In this document: piece after piece, positions 26,805 through 39,900 of the stretch
Position numbering within the stretch: position 1 is the stretch's first letter
How the letters are laid out: the number at the start of each line of letters is the position of its first letter
DNA from: Stercorarius parasiticus
Taxonomy: Eukaryota; Chordata; Aves; Charadriiformes; Stercorariidae
Length of the DNA: 64,000 nucleotides
Assembly (NCBI GenBank): GCA_013396915.1
Contig: VWZL01002222.1
Location: 160,028-224,027, forward strand
Direction of reading: 5' to 3'
Made by a program: the position numbers and the translations under genes
Notes under the pieces: model-generated
What the model was told of the DNA's origin: nothing
What the model saw: only the letters and a program-made list of their open reading frames with translations
The model's database searches: none

Positions 26805-26905
26805 ATAAGTTCTTGAAGACAGAGCCTTTATTACTGTGTTTGTACAGCACCTGCTACAATAGGATTAGTAGAGTGGGACACTGATCTCAATTAGCATTTA
26901 GACTC
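26805..26905. repeat. Ancient dispersed repeat, 'tgtttgtacagc' family
   Basis: The order 'aagttcttgaagacagagcc', 'ctgtgtttgtacagcacc', 'gctacaatagg' resembles a family common in turtle, crocodile and bird genomes ('taagctctttggggcaggga ... tgtgtttgtacagcgccta ... gcacaatgggg'). It is highly diverged. A second, weaker copy lies at 53385-53470. The family may be an old LINE or SINE tail; I cannot name it with confidence. Confidence 0.5.
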
Positions 26906-28484
26906 CACTCCAGCTGAGCAACCGTTGCCATATCTAGCAGTGAGGTTACTTGAAATTTAAACAACAGCTTTTCTTGTTTGGCTAGAGATCTTGTGTTCAA
27001 CTGTTTCGCCTCCCCTCAGCCAAAAAGCTATTGGGATTTTATTCTAGTGGCCTTGTATAAACTTCATCAGTCTTAACAACTAGTGACATCTCTCTCCAGA
27101 AAAAGAGTAATGATCAGGTTCTGGTTACGGCTGTTACTCAAAAGATTGAACTCAAATGGGCAACTCCTTAAGAGTGGTAAATTCGCGCAGTTAAGTTAAA
27201 AGGAATTGTACTGCTATACCTTGCCACCTCATCCCTTCCTGGAAATAACAAAACCAAAAACTGCTCTAAAGCAGAGAAGGCAACAAAGCACTAGACTTTT
27301 ATTAGGCTGGAGTCCTATTTGTGCTTGTCAATATACCTCTGCAAATATTCACTGTTTGGAATGCTCCTGAGGCTTGTGCTCCCAGTCGAAGCCCTCAGGG
27401 GATGTAAATGAGACACAACGACTGAACCAAAAGGCCTGCTTTTCTGTTGCTTAGTGCAGTTCCCAAACGAGGGGTCATAAAGACAAGGAGGTTATTGTAT
27501 TTACAAGGGAATCCATGAGCTCAAGGAAAACTCTGTTACAGAAGTGGGGCTCACAAGAAACAAATGGGACTATAGGTAAGATCATCAGCAGAAGATATGG
27601 CTTAGTCCCTTGCCTTTTCACCAGTGTTAGAGGTTCTGCCTGGGGGGACATTACTCCAGCATCTTTCTAGCACTGCTTAAGCATGAGTGGTTGAATCAGC
27701 CGTGGAGGACTGGGGAATCAGGTCACGAGCTAGCAGAAGGTTAAAAGGACTGTGCAAATAAAAAATCTCCTTTAGCACAGAGGACGTCACAGTTCAAGGC
27801 CAAAATCTTCCCTCTGTTGTTCTGGAACTAATTTCAAACATGAACCAGAGGCCTAACATGGAGAGGTTACTGTCAATAACCCATTCCTGAGAGTGCCTTG
27901 TTTAATGGGATGTTTAACTGGATGATACGAGAATGAATTTGTAAGCCAGAGAGAGAAAAGGTCCATTGCTTTCTTTTTTCTGAACAAGGAAGGAACAAAG
28001 GAAAAGGAGACTGAACAGATAGAAAAGGAGAAGAAAAGAAACAGGTGAACAATAAGAAAAAGAGAAATAAATTATGTGAACAGCCACACAATAAAAAGCA
28101 CTTTCCCTAAAATCAGTGGCTCACCATGAGGAGGGCTTCTGCCCTCTCTTTAGCACGTGCTGCTAATAGTAGAGACTCTTGGTGTGTGAAGGAGAAGAAT
28201 TTAGGACCCCAGCACTGGTTGAAGCTCAGCATGCAACTGCAAGGCTTGGAAAGTCAGTCCCTCCACTGCAGTCCAGCCAGCCAACAGACAGGCTTCACCA
28301 GGGAGGACTGGGACCATTCCAGTTCACTCAGTGTAACGAGATTCTCCTACCATTTCTAAGCCTCCAGAGCAGAGCAAATGCTCAGCAATTTTGGGCCACC
28401 AAAACACTTGCTTTACAGTAGTGCCTGGAAGTCCCTTTTCAATCCTGTCATCATCAACACGTGCTAAATGAGAGATTCAAAATC

Positions 28485-28580
28485 TCAGGCCTGGATCTGT
28501 AACAGATGTTTGCTATCTATTTCCTGTGTAGGCACATAGCTCCCACTAATATCAAGGACTGAGGAGCTCAAATACCTCTG
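28485..28580. repeat. Possible ancient palindromic repeat remnant
   Basis: AGCTCC (28538-28543) pairs exactly with GGAGCT (28563-28568). The surrounding text, starting 'ggcctggatctg' and continuing with 'catagctcccactaatatca', loosely resembles an old amniote palindrome containing 'agctcccattgacttcaatgg'. Evidence is thin because six paired bases are easily produced by chance. Confidence 0.3.
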
Positions 28581-30219
28581 TGGAGCTGAGCCTTGGAGTG
28601 CAAGACAAATGTGTGGGAAGGAAAAAGGCACAAAGAAAGCTGCTTCGCAGCCTCCCAGCAGCTCTAAATTAAATGAGGGCACTGGTCCAACTCTGAGCCA
28701 ACCCTTTGGAGATGCTTCAGCAGCCCACATCTCTGCTATAGAGCCTCACTGAGGACATCCACAAAGTGGTCTGAAGGAAAGACCCAGTCCTCAAGAAAAA
28801 CCCGCTTTGCTGCAAAGTGTCAGGAGACAGCATCTGAAATTTTCCCACATTTTTTTCTGCCTGACTGTTCACAGAGCCATTACAAAGAGGCCTTCTAGGC
28901 ACGGGAGGCTCACTGCTTTGTGTAGGCATGGAGGAAGGAGGAAACAGGACACTTCAGGTATTTATTTTAAAAGTCTATCATGCATTTGGATGGCTGCTAG
29001 TGCCAAAAATAATCATGCTAGTGGAAGACGTATGGAAGCATAACAAGCAAAATAAGGAGAGCAAGTAAGAGGGAAGGAGCCTGGAATGACAAGCAGAAAA
29101 GACAGCTCTACAGATCAGAGGGTTTTCAGTGTGTTGCACATGGTGCAACCTTTTAAACAGTGTAATATTGCTCCTGAAGCCTTTTAAACACCATAACATG
29201 GCTGAAAGGTTTAAAAGCATGGCATGGCATCTCCAGTGTATTTCTCTGATGGAGTCAGATATTATATGCTGCTGTCCCAAATCGGAAAGAAGAAGAGACA
29301 GAAATAAAACTGGAGAAAGAAGAAAAAAATATTTTAAAAGCTGCCATATTTAAATGGAATTTAAATTATTCTCCTGATCAGATCTACAAGCAAAACTCAA
29401 GAGATCCCTCCTCTACAAATTCTCTATGCCAAATGATACCTTAGATGAGATGTAGGGTTTTTGCTAAATAAGTGGTTAAATGTATAGCTGAGCTTTGTTG
29501 ATAAGTTATGGGGCCTTAAGTATATGCTACTTTTTAGGCACATAGGCAGATAATAATTTCGTATAAGTTCAAAATAAATATAGGTACTTTTAGTAACAGT
29601 GACATGTAAGTAACAAATTAAATCAAGGAGGAAACAAAACGCTCATTTCAATCACCCATATCTTTTGAGGAGCTTTTCTGTCCCCTTTGTATAGTAATGC
29701 AGAGTAACAGGCCATTGCCATATCCCCTAGATGACAGTTAGACTGCCCAGGATCCCAGGATTATAAACTCCCTATGTTCTGTGACCTCTTTCACAGATGC
29801 ATCTTTATATACAGTGACAACCGCATCAGTGCCATCACCTTTGGATGGAATAGCCTGCAAAGTGAAAGCATTGGTAGCCAGGAGCAACATAATCAGCTGT
29901 TCACATTACTTACAGAATATATGGGGTTTGTCTGTAGAAAAATTATAAAGGTGGACAGGACTGACTAATGAAAGTGCAGAAGAAACATGTATACAGGGCA
30001 TTTGCCTCAGGATGAGGAAGTATAGCATTACCTGAATCATGCTGCACTTGGAAATGTTCCCTCTCTGCTATTTGGTGTCCTTCACGAAATGAATCCCACC
30101 CACAAGGCATTTAATGGACTTTTGCAAGGGGCTTCATTAACTGAGGTTTCAAGATATCTAAAATACTTAGTGCAGGGCCAGGTAAGTGAAGGGATTAAAT
30201 TATACTTTACTTTGCTAAG

Positions 30220-30282
30220 CTATCTTTTACCCAAGGATGTTCCCAAGTAAACTATCTTTTACCCAAGCCATCTTTTTACCCA
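30220..30282. repeat. Three local copies of a 15-bp motif
   Basis: 'ctatcttttacccaa' occurs at 30220-30234 and 30252-30266, and a third copy with one extra T ('catctttttaccca') at 30269-30282. These are local direct duplications at uneven spacing. No family is recognised. Confidence 0.85.
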
Positions 30283-30871
30283 GGTATAAATTGCAATGGG
30301 TGCAAACTGCAAACTGTACTGCTTTAGGAGGAAGGGAAAAAAAAGAGGTAATCATGACAAATTATACTTTTTCCAAGTTATCATCATCTTGCTCTGTCTC
30401 TGTCAAATTGTTCCTCAAACACAGCAGTCTGCAAAGCCACCTGATTCCTCTTCTTGGTTTTTTTTGTTTTTTTTTCTTCCTCTCTTTGTACCATTTTACA
30501 CCTCTTGGATAAAATGTGCACTTTTGCATATCTCAGCCATTTCAAGGGCTGAGATGATGAACTGCACTGTTTAGTCCTTTCCATCACAGTGTCACTAGTG
30601 GTCATGTCCCTGATTATCTTTAAGGACAATGCATTCAATAATCGCTTCAATCCAAATCTGTCTATAATTATGATCGAGGATGATATGCTAAGTTATATAT
30701 GTGAAGGAATGGTTCATTTTTCAAGCCTACATGTTGTTTTCCAAATTCTTTGTAGCTGCAACATAACCTTGGTCTGCAACTTCACCAAAGAGTGAATGTG
30801 ACTTTTCACTAAATTGATTTCAGCTCTCTTTAAAAAAAAAAAAAGAAAGAAAAAGAACGAACCATCCTTAT

Positions 30872-30886
30872 GCACACACACACACA
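30872..30886. repeat. CA dinucleotide microsatellite
   Basis: A short run of alternating C and A follows an A-rich purine tract. It is simple sequence with no further signal. Confidence 0.9.
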
Positions 30887-31970
30887 TTCTTTAATTTTGT
30901 TCTATCTTTACAGTTTCAGGGCTGTTGGTTTTCTCCTGGGTTTTAGACAAAACAAACCTAGTTCCCTGTAAAACTCACTCAGTATCTGGTGCGGACTTGG
31001 GGGTGGCAAAAGAAAAAGAGAAATCTGCTCTGAAAAGAAAAGTCCTGCTCTGTAAGCTAATTCTGTGGTTAGGACTCTTTCAGTGCTTTAGGAAGGCAGG
31101 TAGAACTCTGTTATTGCCTGCTTGGACCTTTAAATTTCTCTTCTGCTCCTTGCCTCTGCTGGGAGCAATTTCACTCCAATTACTGAAACGAAGCCCCTGA
31201 ATTCCACTCTGTAGCTGTTCACATGACCCTCAGTGCTTTGGACTTGATTTTTCTCCAGTTTTCTCCACAACAGGAACAGTCGTGAGGAAATTTTCCTCAG
31301 TCAGTGGCTTCAGGTTTCTATTAAAAACTTTTGCTACTTGCAACACTTCTCAAAACCTTTAAAAAACAAACCTTACATTGGAATTATTCAATCAAATGGT
31401 ATTAAAAGCACAGATTATGCTTTAGAAACCACTTACAAAGAAGGTTTTTACAGATCAGTGAGGACGCTAGTGAGGAGGGGCCCCTGATATGAATGGAAAC
31501 GTTTGTTTCGATCCTCATTTATCTCAAGGCCGGGTGCTTTCTGGACAGTGAGACATTCTTCTCCTCCCTGCACTTGGAAAAGTGAGGATCAAGTTGCGAG
31601 AGAGTGCCCTTGAATGCTCAAGTAAGGAATTTGCTAAGTGGCCTCCTCAGCCAACACAGCTCCCATGTTAATGGTAGCTTCTTAATTCCCTCTGCCCTGG
31701 GCAGCAGGATTGCCCGTCCCTTCCCATCGCAAGGCACCACTGCCAGCTGAGCCCCCACGGGTGTACCCAGGCACAAAATCAGGACCACTTCTCACCTTAA
31801 AATGTTCGCCATTTCTCCACTGCCCTGAAATTTTAACCAAGCCTTGATAAGGATATACAACACAGTTTTATAAAGGTCCTAGTGTTCTTGATTTCTCCAG
31901 GGCTGCTAGGGTATCTCTGTCCTGTGTGTGTACAGGACTGCCCCAGCCTGCCTGGATTACATGCACTCTT

Positions 31971-32567
31971 CACAGAATCACACAGAATCACAGAATGGTT
32001 CAGGTTGGAAGGAACCTTAAAGATCATCTAGCTCCAACCTCCCTGCCCTGGGCAGGGACACCTGCCACTAGACCAGGCTACTCAAAGCCTCATCCAGCCT
32101 GGCCTTGAACACCTCCAGGGATGGGGCATCCACAGCTTCCCTGGGCAACCTGTTCCAGTGCCTCACCACCCTCACAGGAAAGAATTTCCTCCTGATATCT
32201 AATCTAAATCTACCCTCTTTCAATTTGAGGCCATTACCCCATATCCTACCATTACACTGCCTGATAAAGAGTCCCTCCCCATCCTTCCTGTAGGCCCCCT
32301 TCAGGTACTGGAAGGCTGCTATAAGGTCTCCTTGGAGACTTCTCTCCTCCAGGCTGATCAACCCCAACTCGCTCAGCCTGTCCTCATAGCAGAGGTACTC
32401 CAGTCCTCTGATCATCTTCGTGGCCTTCCACTGGACCCATTCCAACAGGTCCACGTCCTTCTTGTGCTGAGGACTCCAGAGCTGGACGCAGTACTTCAGG
32501 TGGGGTCTCACCAGAGCAGAGTAGAGGGGCAGAATCACCTCCCTTGGCCTGCTGGCCACGCTCTTGC
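31971..32567 (-). mobile_element. Young CR1 LINE, 5'-truncated 3' end
   Basis: The reverse strand is a typical avian CR1 tail of about 600 bases. Its 3' end is at the left: copies of the octamer ATTCTGTG (seen here as cacagaat at 31971-31994), preceded by 'ggttccttccaacctgaacc' and 'ctagatgatctttaagg'. The 5' end is truncated near 32567, where CR1 similarity ('ctggccacgctcttg') stops abruptly. The open frame inside is intact, so the copy is relatively young. No clear target-site duplication was found, as is usual for CR1. Confidence 0.95.
32068..32559 (-). pseudogene. CR1 ORF2 C-terminal fragment, open for 163 codons
   Basis: This fragment is the C-terminal end of the CR1 ORF2 polyprotein. 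The RT catalytic core and endonuclease lie upstream and are missing. Visible family blocks are [33 protein letters not shown], then [19 protein letters not shown] and the usual end at a TAG just before the 3' untranslated tail. The Met at the start is fortuitous, because the frame begins at the truncation point. There are no internal stops, consistent with a recent insertion. It has no expected function. Confidence 0.9.
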
Positions 32568-35500
32568 AATATAAGCATTAATTACAGAATAACAAGTTAC
32601 TATTGTCACTCAGGTCAGCAATCACGTAGATCTGGAATACCCCCATATTTAAGAAAAATGTGAGAAAACATTGGAACGTTTTGGTTTTATGATAAAGAAG
32701 CATTAGGTGGGTTAAATCTACTTTTGCCTCAGTAGCATACTCAGTGCAAATATGGGATCCCACCAAGTCCCTTCTGAAAACAGCAGTGAAGCTTTTTAAC
32801 AGAAGAAGAACTCAGTCCTAGGTGAGACAGTGTCCTGTACAACTACATCAGAAACAAAAACTTGCAGCCCTAGTCTCAAACACAACTTTTGTGGATGGCA
32901 GTGGAAGTTTGGCCACAGTAAAGAGTACAGCATTTGTCCTGTACCTCGCAGAGCTAACCTCAAGCTTTTCTTCTTCCTGCCGTCCAAGCTTCTTGGGATT
33001 AGTCAGGACTGATATTGATGTATGAACATCTTAAAAGGACTGTACATAGCTCCCAGGCTGAAGACTAAACATTGCTGTGTAAAACAGAATTTGGCAGTGA
33101 TTCTATAGGATGAACCTAATCAGAGCAGACAGATTACAATACATGGTAAAGGCACGGAGTCGAAAAGAAAAAAGAACTTGCTCTGCAGCATTGCATAATA
33201 TATTCTGGAGAAACTAGAAAACCTTTCAGAGCAGCTGGGACAGAGGGAAATGAACCATTTGTTCCCATCTGAAATAAACAAAAGAAGGAAACACTCCAAT
33301 CTGTCTCCAAACTAGGAAAGGAATGGTGGTGAGAGAAGTGACCACAGGCTGAACCAAGTTTTTCACTTTGTCCAGTTCCTGACAGTAGCTGTGTCTGAAG
33401 TGCGATGAAGATCACTGCATGGGCACATAGCACCTCATCCCCTGGTCAGTCCTGGTGAGCCACAGACCTCCACAACGGAATGCAGCCTTTGGCAGATGTC
33501 GCTGGATGCCTGCAGTATAGCACCAGACAATAGAGCTGCGCTATTTTTACTTTTGAGCCCTGGTATGCCGCCTGATAAAGGGAAAATCAAAGCAACCCCG
33601 TATTGCTCCAAATCCCCCACGCTGGTCTGTATGTGATGAAGAAAAGGCTCTTACACACACTTGCAATGAGTTTCCCAGGGGAAGGTGGTTTTCAGTAAGG
33701 AAATCCACACAACCAAATTAAGGCAAAGAGTGGAAACACTTGAAATTCAAAAGGACAGAACTCTGAATGACCTTGACTCAGCCATACTCATGACTCAACA
33801 TAGCCAGTCATCTCTTCCTTGCTTATGCTTTTTTTGTCACTAAAGCTTCACTTATTGCATTTTGGTTTTAGATGTCAACCAGCTCAATCAAGAAAGAGCG
33901 CACAAAACTTACTCCTGCTACCTCCTTGATGACAGTGTGAGTTCTCCACATCACCACTCTCCTTTTCAGGCTTAAAGTTAGGGACCATTCTGATGTTTTG
34001 ATTCATGTAGGAAAACTGTTAACTTGAACTTGAGAGCATGAAGTGAAGCCAAGCAACTATCTTGTCCATAATTGTTGCCTTTGTAGTGGACCTCTCATGA
34101 TTTTATATTTCCCATTTAAAGTCAGACCGAAAAGCCAGTGCTCCTTCCCCTTCCAAGCAGAACCCAAACAAGGTTCTTGTTTAAGTAATATGACCATGAG
34201 TAAGTCTGCGAGTGTGATCACACTACTTGTGGACATCTTATTAAATACTTAGGAGATAAATTGCCTATTCTTTTAAGCAGATTCACAGACAGTGAATTAA
34301 TGCAGATGAGCAATGTTCACAACTGACCCATACATTCTGATTCACATTTCTTCAGTCCACTTCTCAGTGAGGACCAAAAAAAGCTTAATTCCCAACATGA
34401 GCAGCTAAACCACTGAGCATCCCAAAAGGGACATACCTGGAGCCCTTGTGAGTGATTGTGCATGCAATCACATCACCTAATACCTCTTGCAAATGGATAC
34501 AACTCTGTCTTTGCTTTCCCCTGCACACTTCTGCCTGGGAGGCAGCTCCAGAACTTCCTTCAAACAGTTAAGGATCTTCACCTAATTTCCAGAAAAAAAT
34601 GTCTCTACAGAGAGCTTGTAATAATTTCTTCCTATCGCAGCTCTGTTTTTTACTAAAAATTTTCTCCCCAACTCTTCCCTAGTATACTAATAATCCAACA
34701 GTCATGTTCCATCTCATTTATCATCCTGTTAGGCTAAGCAGATTTAGCTTTTTAAGTTTCTGGTCTTGAAACAAACTTCATGTCCAGAGCTGTATACAGG
34801 TGCATATGGACGTGGGCTCACTACTACCCAGTTCTGAAACACTAAACTGATGGAGATATATCTTTTCATGAGCCCTAAAGCACACCTGAGGGCTCTCTCT
34901 AGTCCTTGGTTATGCTGCAGCAGTTTATTGAACTGGGAATTGCACTTTACAGGTTCCTCTACCAAGATGAAGGAAGAAGGAAACCACGTTTCGATGGCTG
35001 GGAAAAACAGACCTCTCTTGACCTTGCATTTTCAGTCTGAGCATAAGGACAGTTCTGCTTGCCTAAATTCCCATATTTTTCCTCCTTTCACGAGGAAATA
35101 GTGGAGTTCAGGCAGTTGAGAGAGGCATTTGGAGGAGGAACAATCAGAAGAGGGTTTCATGTTGCAGCAGCTTCTTGAGAGAAGGCATGGGAAATAATAA
35201 CTCTGCTCCAATGTCAGGGCTGAGGAGACTTCTATTTCCAATTTAAATGTAATTTTAAGAGCTCTTTGTAGCAGCGAGGGTTCACTTCAAGAACCTGGAG
35301 GCTTAGTACACAAACTGTGCAGTCCACAGAAAGGTTCCCATCAATTTCAGGGTGACGTGCCTTATGAATGTATGCTCTTATGCTGCAATCAGGAATGAGG
35401 GAGCACTTTAAAAATGCTAGTGCTCTGCAATATTTATAGGATCTTTCTTCCTGCATCATTCAGTTCTTGCACTTGGCTGTTCGGGCAGTTCCAAGAACTG

Positions 35501-36489
35501 CTCATCTGCAGTTTGTGATGCTTGGTTTCCTTCAGGGAGAGCAAGAGAGAAACTGGTAGGGAGAACCTAGAAACGTGGGATGACAGAGAAATCTGTATTG
35601 CTGGGATTTAACAATCTTGGGTTGATTCACAATAAATAACGAAAATAACAGACTGCCTATATATGCAACACACTATGATTTGACATATCGTAATTCCTGT
35701 AGCCCTCAGAAGGTAAATATGTGCTCATCATACTTCCCCACATAATGTTTACAAATCCTCACTGGTGTTTTTCACAGTGATAAATTAGGTTGAATAATCA
35801 GATGGACTAAAAAGGAGAGGATTTTTATTCTGGAAGGACAACTCATTGGCCAAAAAGAAGGAGAAGATTAAACACTGCAGGCTTTTCAACTTCAAATATC
35901 AACAAAGTTCTTCTAAATAAATTCAGCAGTAGAAAAGAAAGACAGGCAGTTCTGAGAAAATGCTCATTCTAAAAGTGCTTGAAAGGAATCCAGTCTGGAG
36001 AGTGGAGAACTCTCCAAACCTAGAAATGGTAAATTGTAACTCAAATCATGCCCCAGTTTTGCCCATATAGAGTAGCATTCACTCAATTTCCATAAAATAT
36101 CAAGTAGCTGAAACAACAATCACAGCACATACCTTCAAACTACTTAAAGCACAGCAGGATTTCTGAGCTCTAAATCTAGTAGATATGAACTCTAAAAGTA
36201 GATATGGCATTCCCCCACTGTATCAATGCTCTGAGTAGTCTAGGACTGCAACCAGCAAATATTAAGAAAATATGTACAAATAGGAAATGCCATATTTGTT
36301 TTTACTCTTGGTATTAGAGCTGCAAAATCCAGATACATGGGAGCAGAGCATGAGGCTGTGCTTCAGTGTCTTTACAGCTGTATGAAAACCCTGGTTTTCT
36401 CAAAGAGACACCCAAGGGGATAACTAACTTTTTCTTCAAACATTGTTCTGTGTTTTTATTACTGAAAGGGAAGTGCTGCAGGACTTATT
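32568..36489. other. Non-coding unique sequence, no gene seen
   Basis: I recognise no gene, repeat family or regulatory signature. Open frames are at most 99 codons and are scattered on both strands. Composition is even and AT-leaning. Confidence 0.5.
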
Positions 36490-36900
36490 TAGGGAGTGAT
36501 AGCGGATGACAGATTAAATATGAGCTCACAGTGAGAGACCGTAGCACAAAGAGGCAAATACCATACTGGGATGTGGAGCAGAATTACTTGCAAGACTACA
36601 GAGGTAATAATTCCTCTGTACACAGCCCTGGTGAGGCCCCTCTTGGAAAACTGTGATCAGTTTTGGGCAACTCAATGTAAAGAGGATGGCAATAAAATAG
36701 AGTGAATACAATGAACGGTGATAAAGATAAGTGGGTTGGAAGGTATGATGTATGAGGAAAAGGTAAGGGAACCTAACTTACTAAACATAGCTGAAAGATG
36801 GAGGAAAGGAAAGGGCAAGGGGAGGAAGGACATGACAATGCCACAGTATTCCTAGGTAGGTGGGAAAATTGACTGAAGCTCTAGTTATATTTCAGAGACA
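36490..36900 (+). mobile_element. Very old CR1 LINE remnant
   Basis: The plus strand reads 'ctctgtacacagccctggtgaggcc', encoding LYTALVRPLLENC. This continues with residues like QFWAT, a decayed helix, then ISGLEGMMYEEKVRE. In intact CR1 ORF2 this is the stretch from LYSALVRPHLEYC to [12 protein letters not shown]. The upstream 100 bases fit loosely the part that precedes it ('gagtgatagcggatgaca'). Many stops and changes make it much older than the copies at 32 and 42 kb. The right end fades out around 36.8-36.9 kb. Confidence 0.7.
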
Positions 36901-39900
36901 GTGAACAGAAAATGACGTTCTTCATGGAAGATTTCGAAGTAAGTGCTAAGCATTCCCTTGCTCCTCCCCTTCTTATAGATGGATTTTGGTTTGTGGAAGG
37001 GAGGAAAGTGATTCATTGATGGGAAAAAAAAAAAGGAACAATTTGGAAAGAAAATATAATTTCTCTCAAAGGAAAAAAACAAACCAGACTATACATACAG
37101 ACACACCACACACACACATATACGTGTTCTCCCACACATAGACATTGTGTCCCCAAGAAAAAAAGTAAATTAATGGAGCATTACTAGCCAGCTCTAATCA
37201 AAGGCTGATGTTCAAACTTCAGTCTATTCTTAAAACATTGTATTTTCCTGGGTAACTTCATCACATTCTGTCCCACAGTTCATGTAATCACTCTCCCCTC
37301 AGCAGAAAGATGTCCATCATCATAAAAGGGCAGCACTGCTTGCAAAGGCTTCCTTCTGGATGAGTTGGATGATCTCCATCTGGACTAGTGGTCAGAGAAG
37401 AGCAGCTGGCATTGCTCCGAAATAAGAAGAGCTCTTAGATTTCAAACTGCTGAAGCCTAGACTTGCTTGGGTATCTCCAAGCACTCAGGCAAACGTGATT
37501 AATAAAAGGTGGCTGAGCCAGGCTGGGGGTGGAGGTAGCAACTGAAGCCAGAGTAGAGGAAGACTGTCAAAGTCAGCACTATACTATATAGTTCAGACAA
37601 AGCTGGGTTGGAGCTGGGGGAAGGGGCTCGGGGGGCAATAAAAATACTGTTTTGCATTGTTCACTCCCACTCATAGCTTTGCATTAGCTCAGCTGCACAC
37701 CTGTAATTAATACATGAAACTGTCTTCTGGATACAGTCTGTTTTCTGATGTTGTTTGCATAATCCTTCCACCAGCCTGTCTGTTTCCTGGCAATTTGTGA
37801 TTTCCCTTCAGCTTTCTAATAACTTCCCTGGGAAAAAAAAAAAANACCAGTTTCTTCCTTTCTCTCTCCTTCCTTTACTTTTTCCAGGACAAGTAACAGA
37901 GCTGGAGCCTCTCACTTTGATTTGACAATATCTTTCTCTTTCCAACTGTTCTGCATTTGACTGGCTGTGTGTCCTGCTTATAAATCTTCCACAAAAATCA
38001 GTGTTTGCTTTTCAAACCTTCAACTCTGAATACGAGTCAGACTTGGAATTTATTAGACTGCATTTATTTTTACTGTATATTCTTATAAGCTATCCTGACC
38101 ATCTTTCCAGTTCTTCACTCTTTTTTGCTGATGAAAACATTTTTTTGTTGTTGTTAAACAGGTCCTCATCTGTAAAACAAATAGTCTTCTCATTCATCTT
38201 CTTTCCTGCTTTTTTGCCTAACACTTACAGTAAAAGTTGGGTCCAAACCATTGGCATTTAGTTTGTTATTTTAGGGTGGGGAAGATGGCAAAAGACAGAC
38301 ACTGTCATCTCTTTTAAATTAACTGCTTGGTACTGGTCAAGTCAATAGGATGCATTCACTCACTGTATGGTGAGCTATGATTAACCGGGAGCCTGACATA
38401 TATGAACTACGCAAGCACAGTGAACCCTGGAGCAAAATCTCATGCTGTTACAGCACTCTCAGCCGTGTGCCAATATCCCAGCATCAGCTGTCATCCACAA
38501 TACCGGTGCCCTGACTTTCACAGGGGCTATTCAGGAGTTTAAGATTTGTAGTCACCTTACCACTGCTGAGAGAAATTGAGCAATGGTTTCACAGCAGGAT
38601 GAGTCCCAGAGTGTTCCTTGTGAAATTACATACTTTTAACCTGAAAAAAATATATAATTTAGAGGTGAATGTGTTTTTCTCCAATAGTTAGTGTTGCTTT
38701 TATTTACCCTAAAGGAGCAAGGCTGAAAGAAAATGTTGCAACCCATAAACATTGTGGAAGGGAACTATAGCAGATTCACTTGCAGGACAGAAGCTCTGTG
38801 TAGGATACCTGTCATTTCCATGGGGATTCTCACATGTCTTTACAGGGTTGTCTGATGCTAATGCTGAGTCAAAAACAAACAGCCAAAAGAGAGATTTTGT
38901 CTGCATCCACATAGGATGAGAAACACTGCAACAGTTCCCTTTGCACGTGCACAGAAAATTCATCAGTGCTCTTACCAAAGTTGAGATGTTCTAGGACTGT
39001 CAAAAGCTTTATCCAAGGGAGATCTGACTTTCCATTTGAACCCAATTGTCATTTTCTCTACAGTATGCTCAACAAAAACTTTTTATTCTCACTCAAACAC
39101 CTATTTCTGATGTGCAGACATACACCAAATTTCATCTGGTTTGGGTCCACACTTGCTTACACTTTCTACTTAATGAAGCCTTATTTGCATTAAAATTTCA
39201 TTACTAATCCACTGCAATTCCACAAAGACTGAATTTGGTTAAAAAAGAAGGTTAGAGAGGGTCCAAGTCTGATGTGAATTCAACTGAGAATCTTCACCTC
39301 AGCTAATGTTGGATGCAACTCATATCAAAAGCTGCAATAAATAATTTAGATATAGTCAAGCTATGTATGCTCTACCTGATCAAGGAGCATTTCCCCTTTT
39401 TAACCCCTAATGGTAACCAACTACTTACATTACTAAGAGAGCTTCTCACCTTAAAAAACTTCTATATTCATTTGCTTTCAATAGAACAAATAAATAAACA
39501 ATTAGATACCGCCAAAAGTCAGAACTTTCTTGAAGAGAATAGCCCACATTCCCCCACTAGCGTGGATGCAAAGTTTGAACCCTTACACAGATTTTACTAA
39601 ATTTCTCAGTTCATTTTGCATATTTAGTTCAGGCGCATACCGAATGTGGAGGCTCAGAACTGTCTCACGTGCTTGCCTGAAAGTCCAGCACTGGTGCTGA
39701 GACTGTGTAGAGAAGCCTGGCATACAGCCTAATACCAACATTCTTTCAGATATTATACATTTCCTTGCCATCCAGAACTACGACTTAGTTGAAAACACCC
39801 CAAGTCAGATGTTCTGCGAATCCCATTTACACCTAAAAACACTCTCACAGCTCCTTCCAGCTACTGGGAGAAAAAACCCTCTCTCCAGTAACCACAGTAA

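Larger units (their letters stand above)
26906..31970. other. Non-coding unique sequence, no gene seen
   Basis: I see no supported gene. Contents are a possible old palindromic fragment (28538-28568), a triplicated 15-bp motif (30220-30282), a poly-A/purine tract at 30832-30860 and a CA microsatellite at 30872-30886. The open frames near 28.1-29.3 kb run in competing frames on both strands and show no domains. Confidence 0.5.

Noticed and set aside
32105..32574. Plus-strand open frames opposite the young CR1
   Set aside because: They are antisense shadows of CR1 ORF2 on the minus strand.
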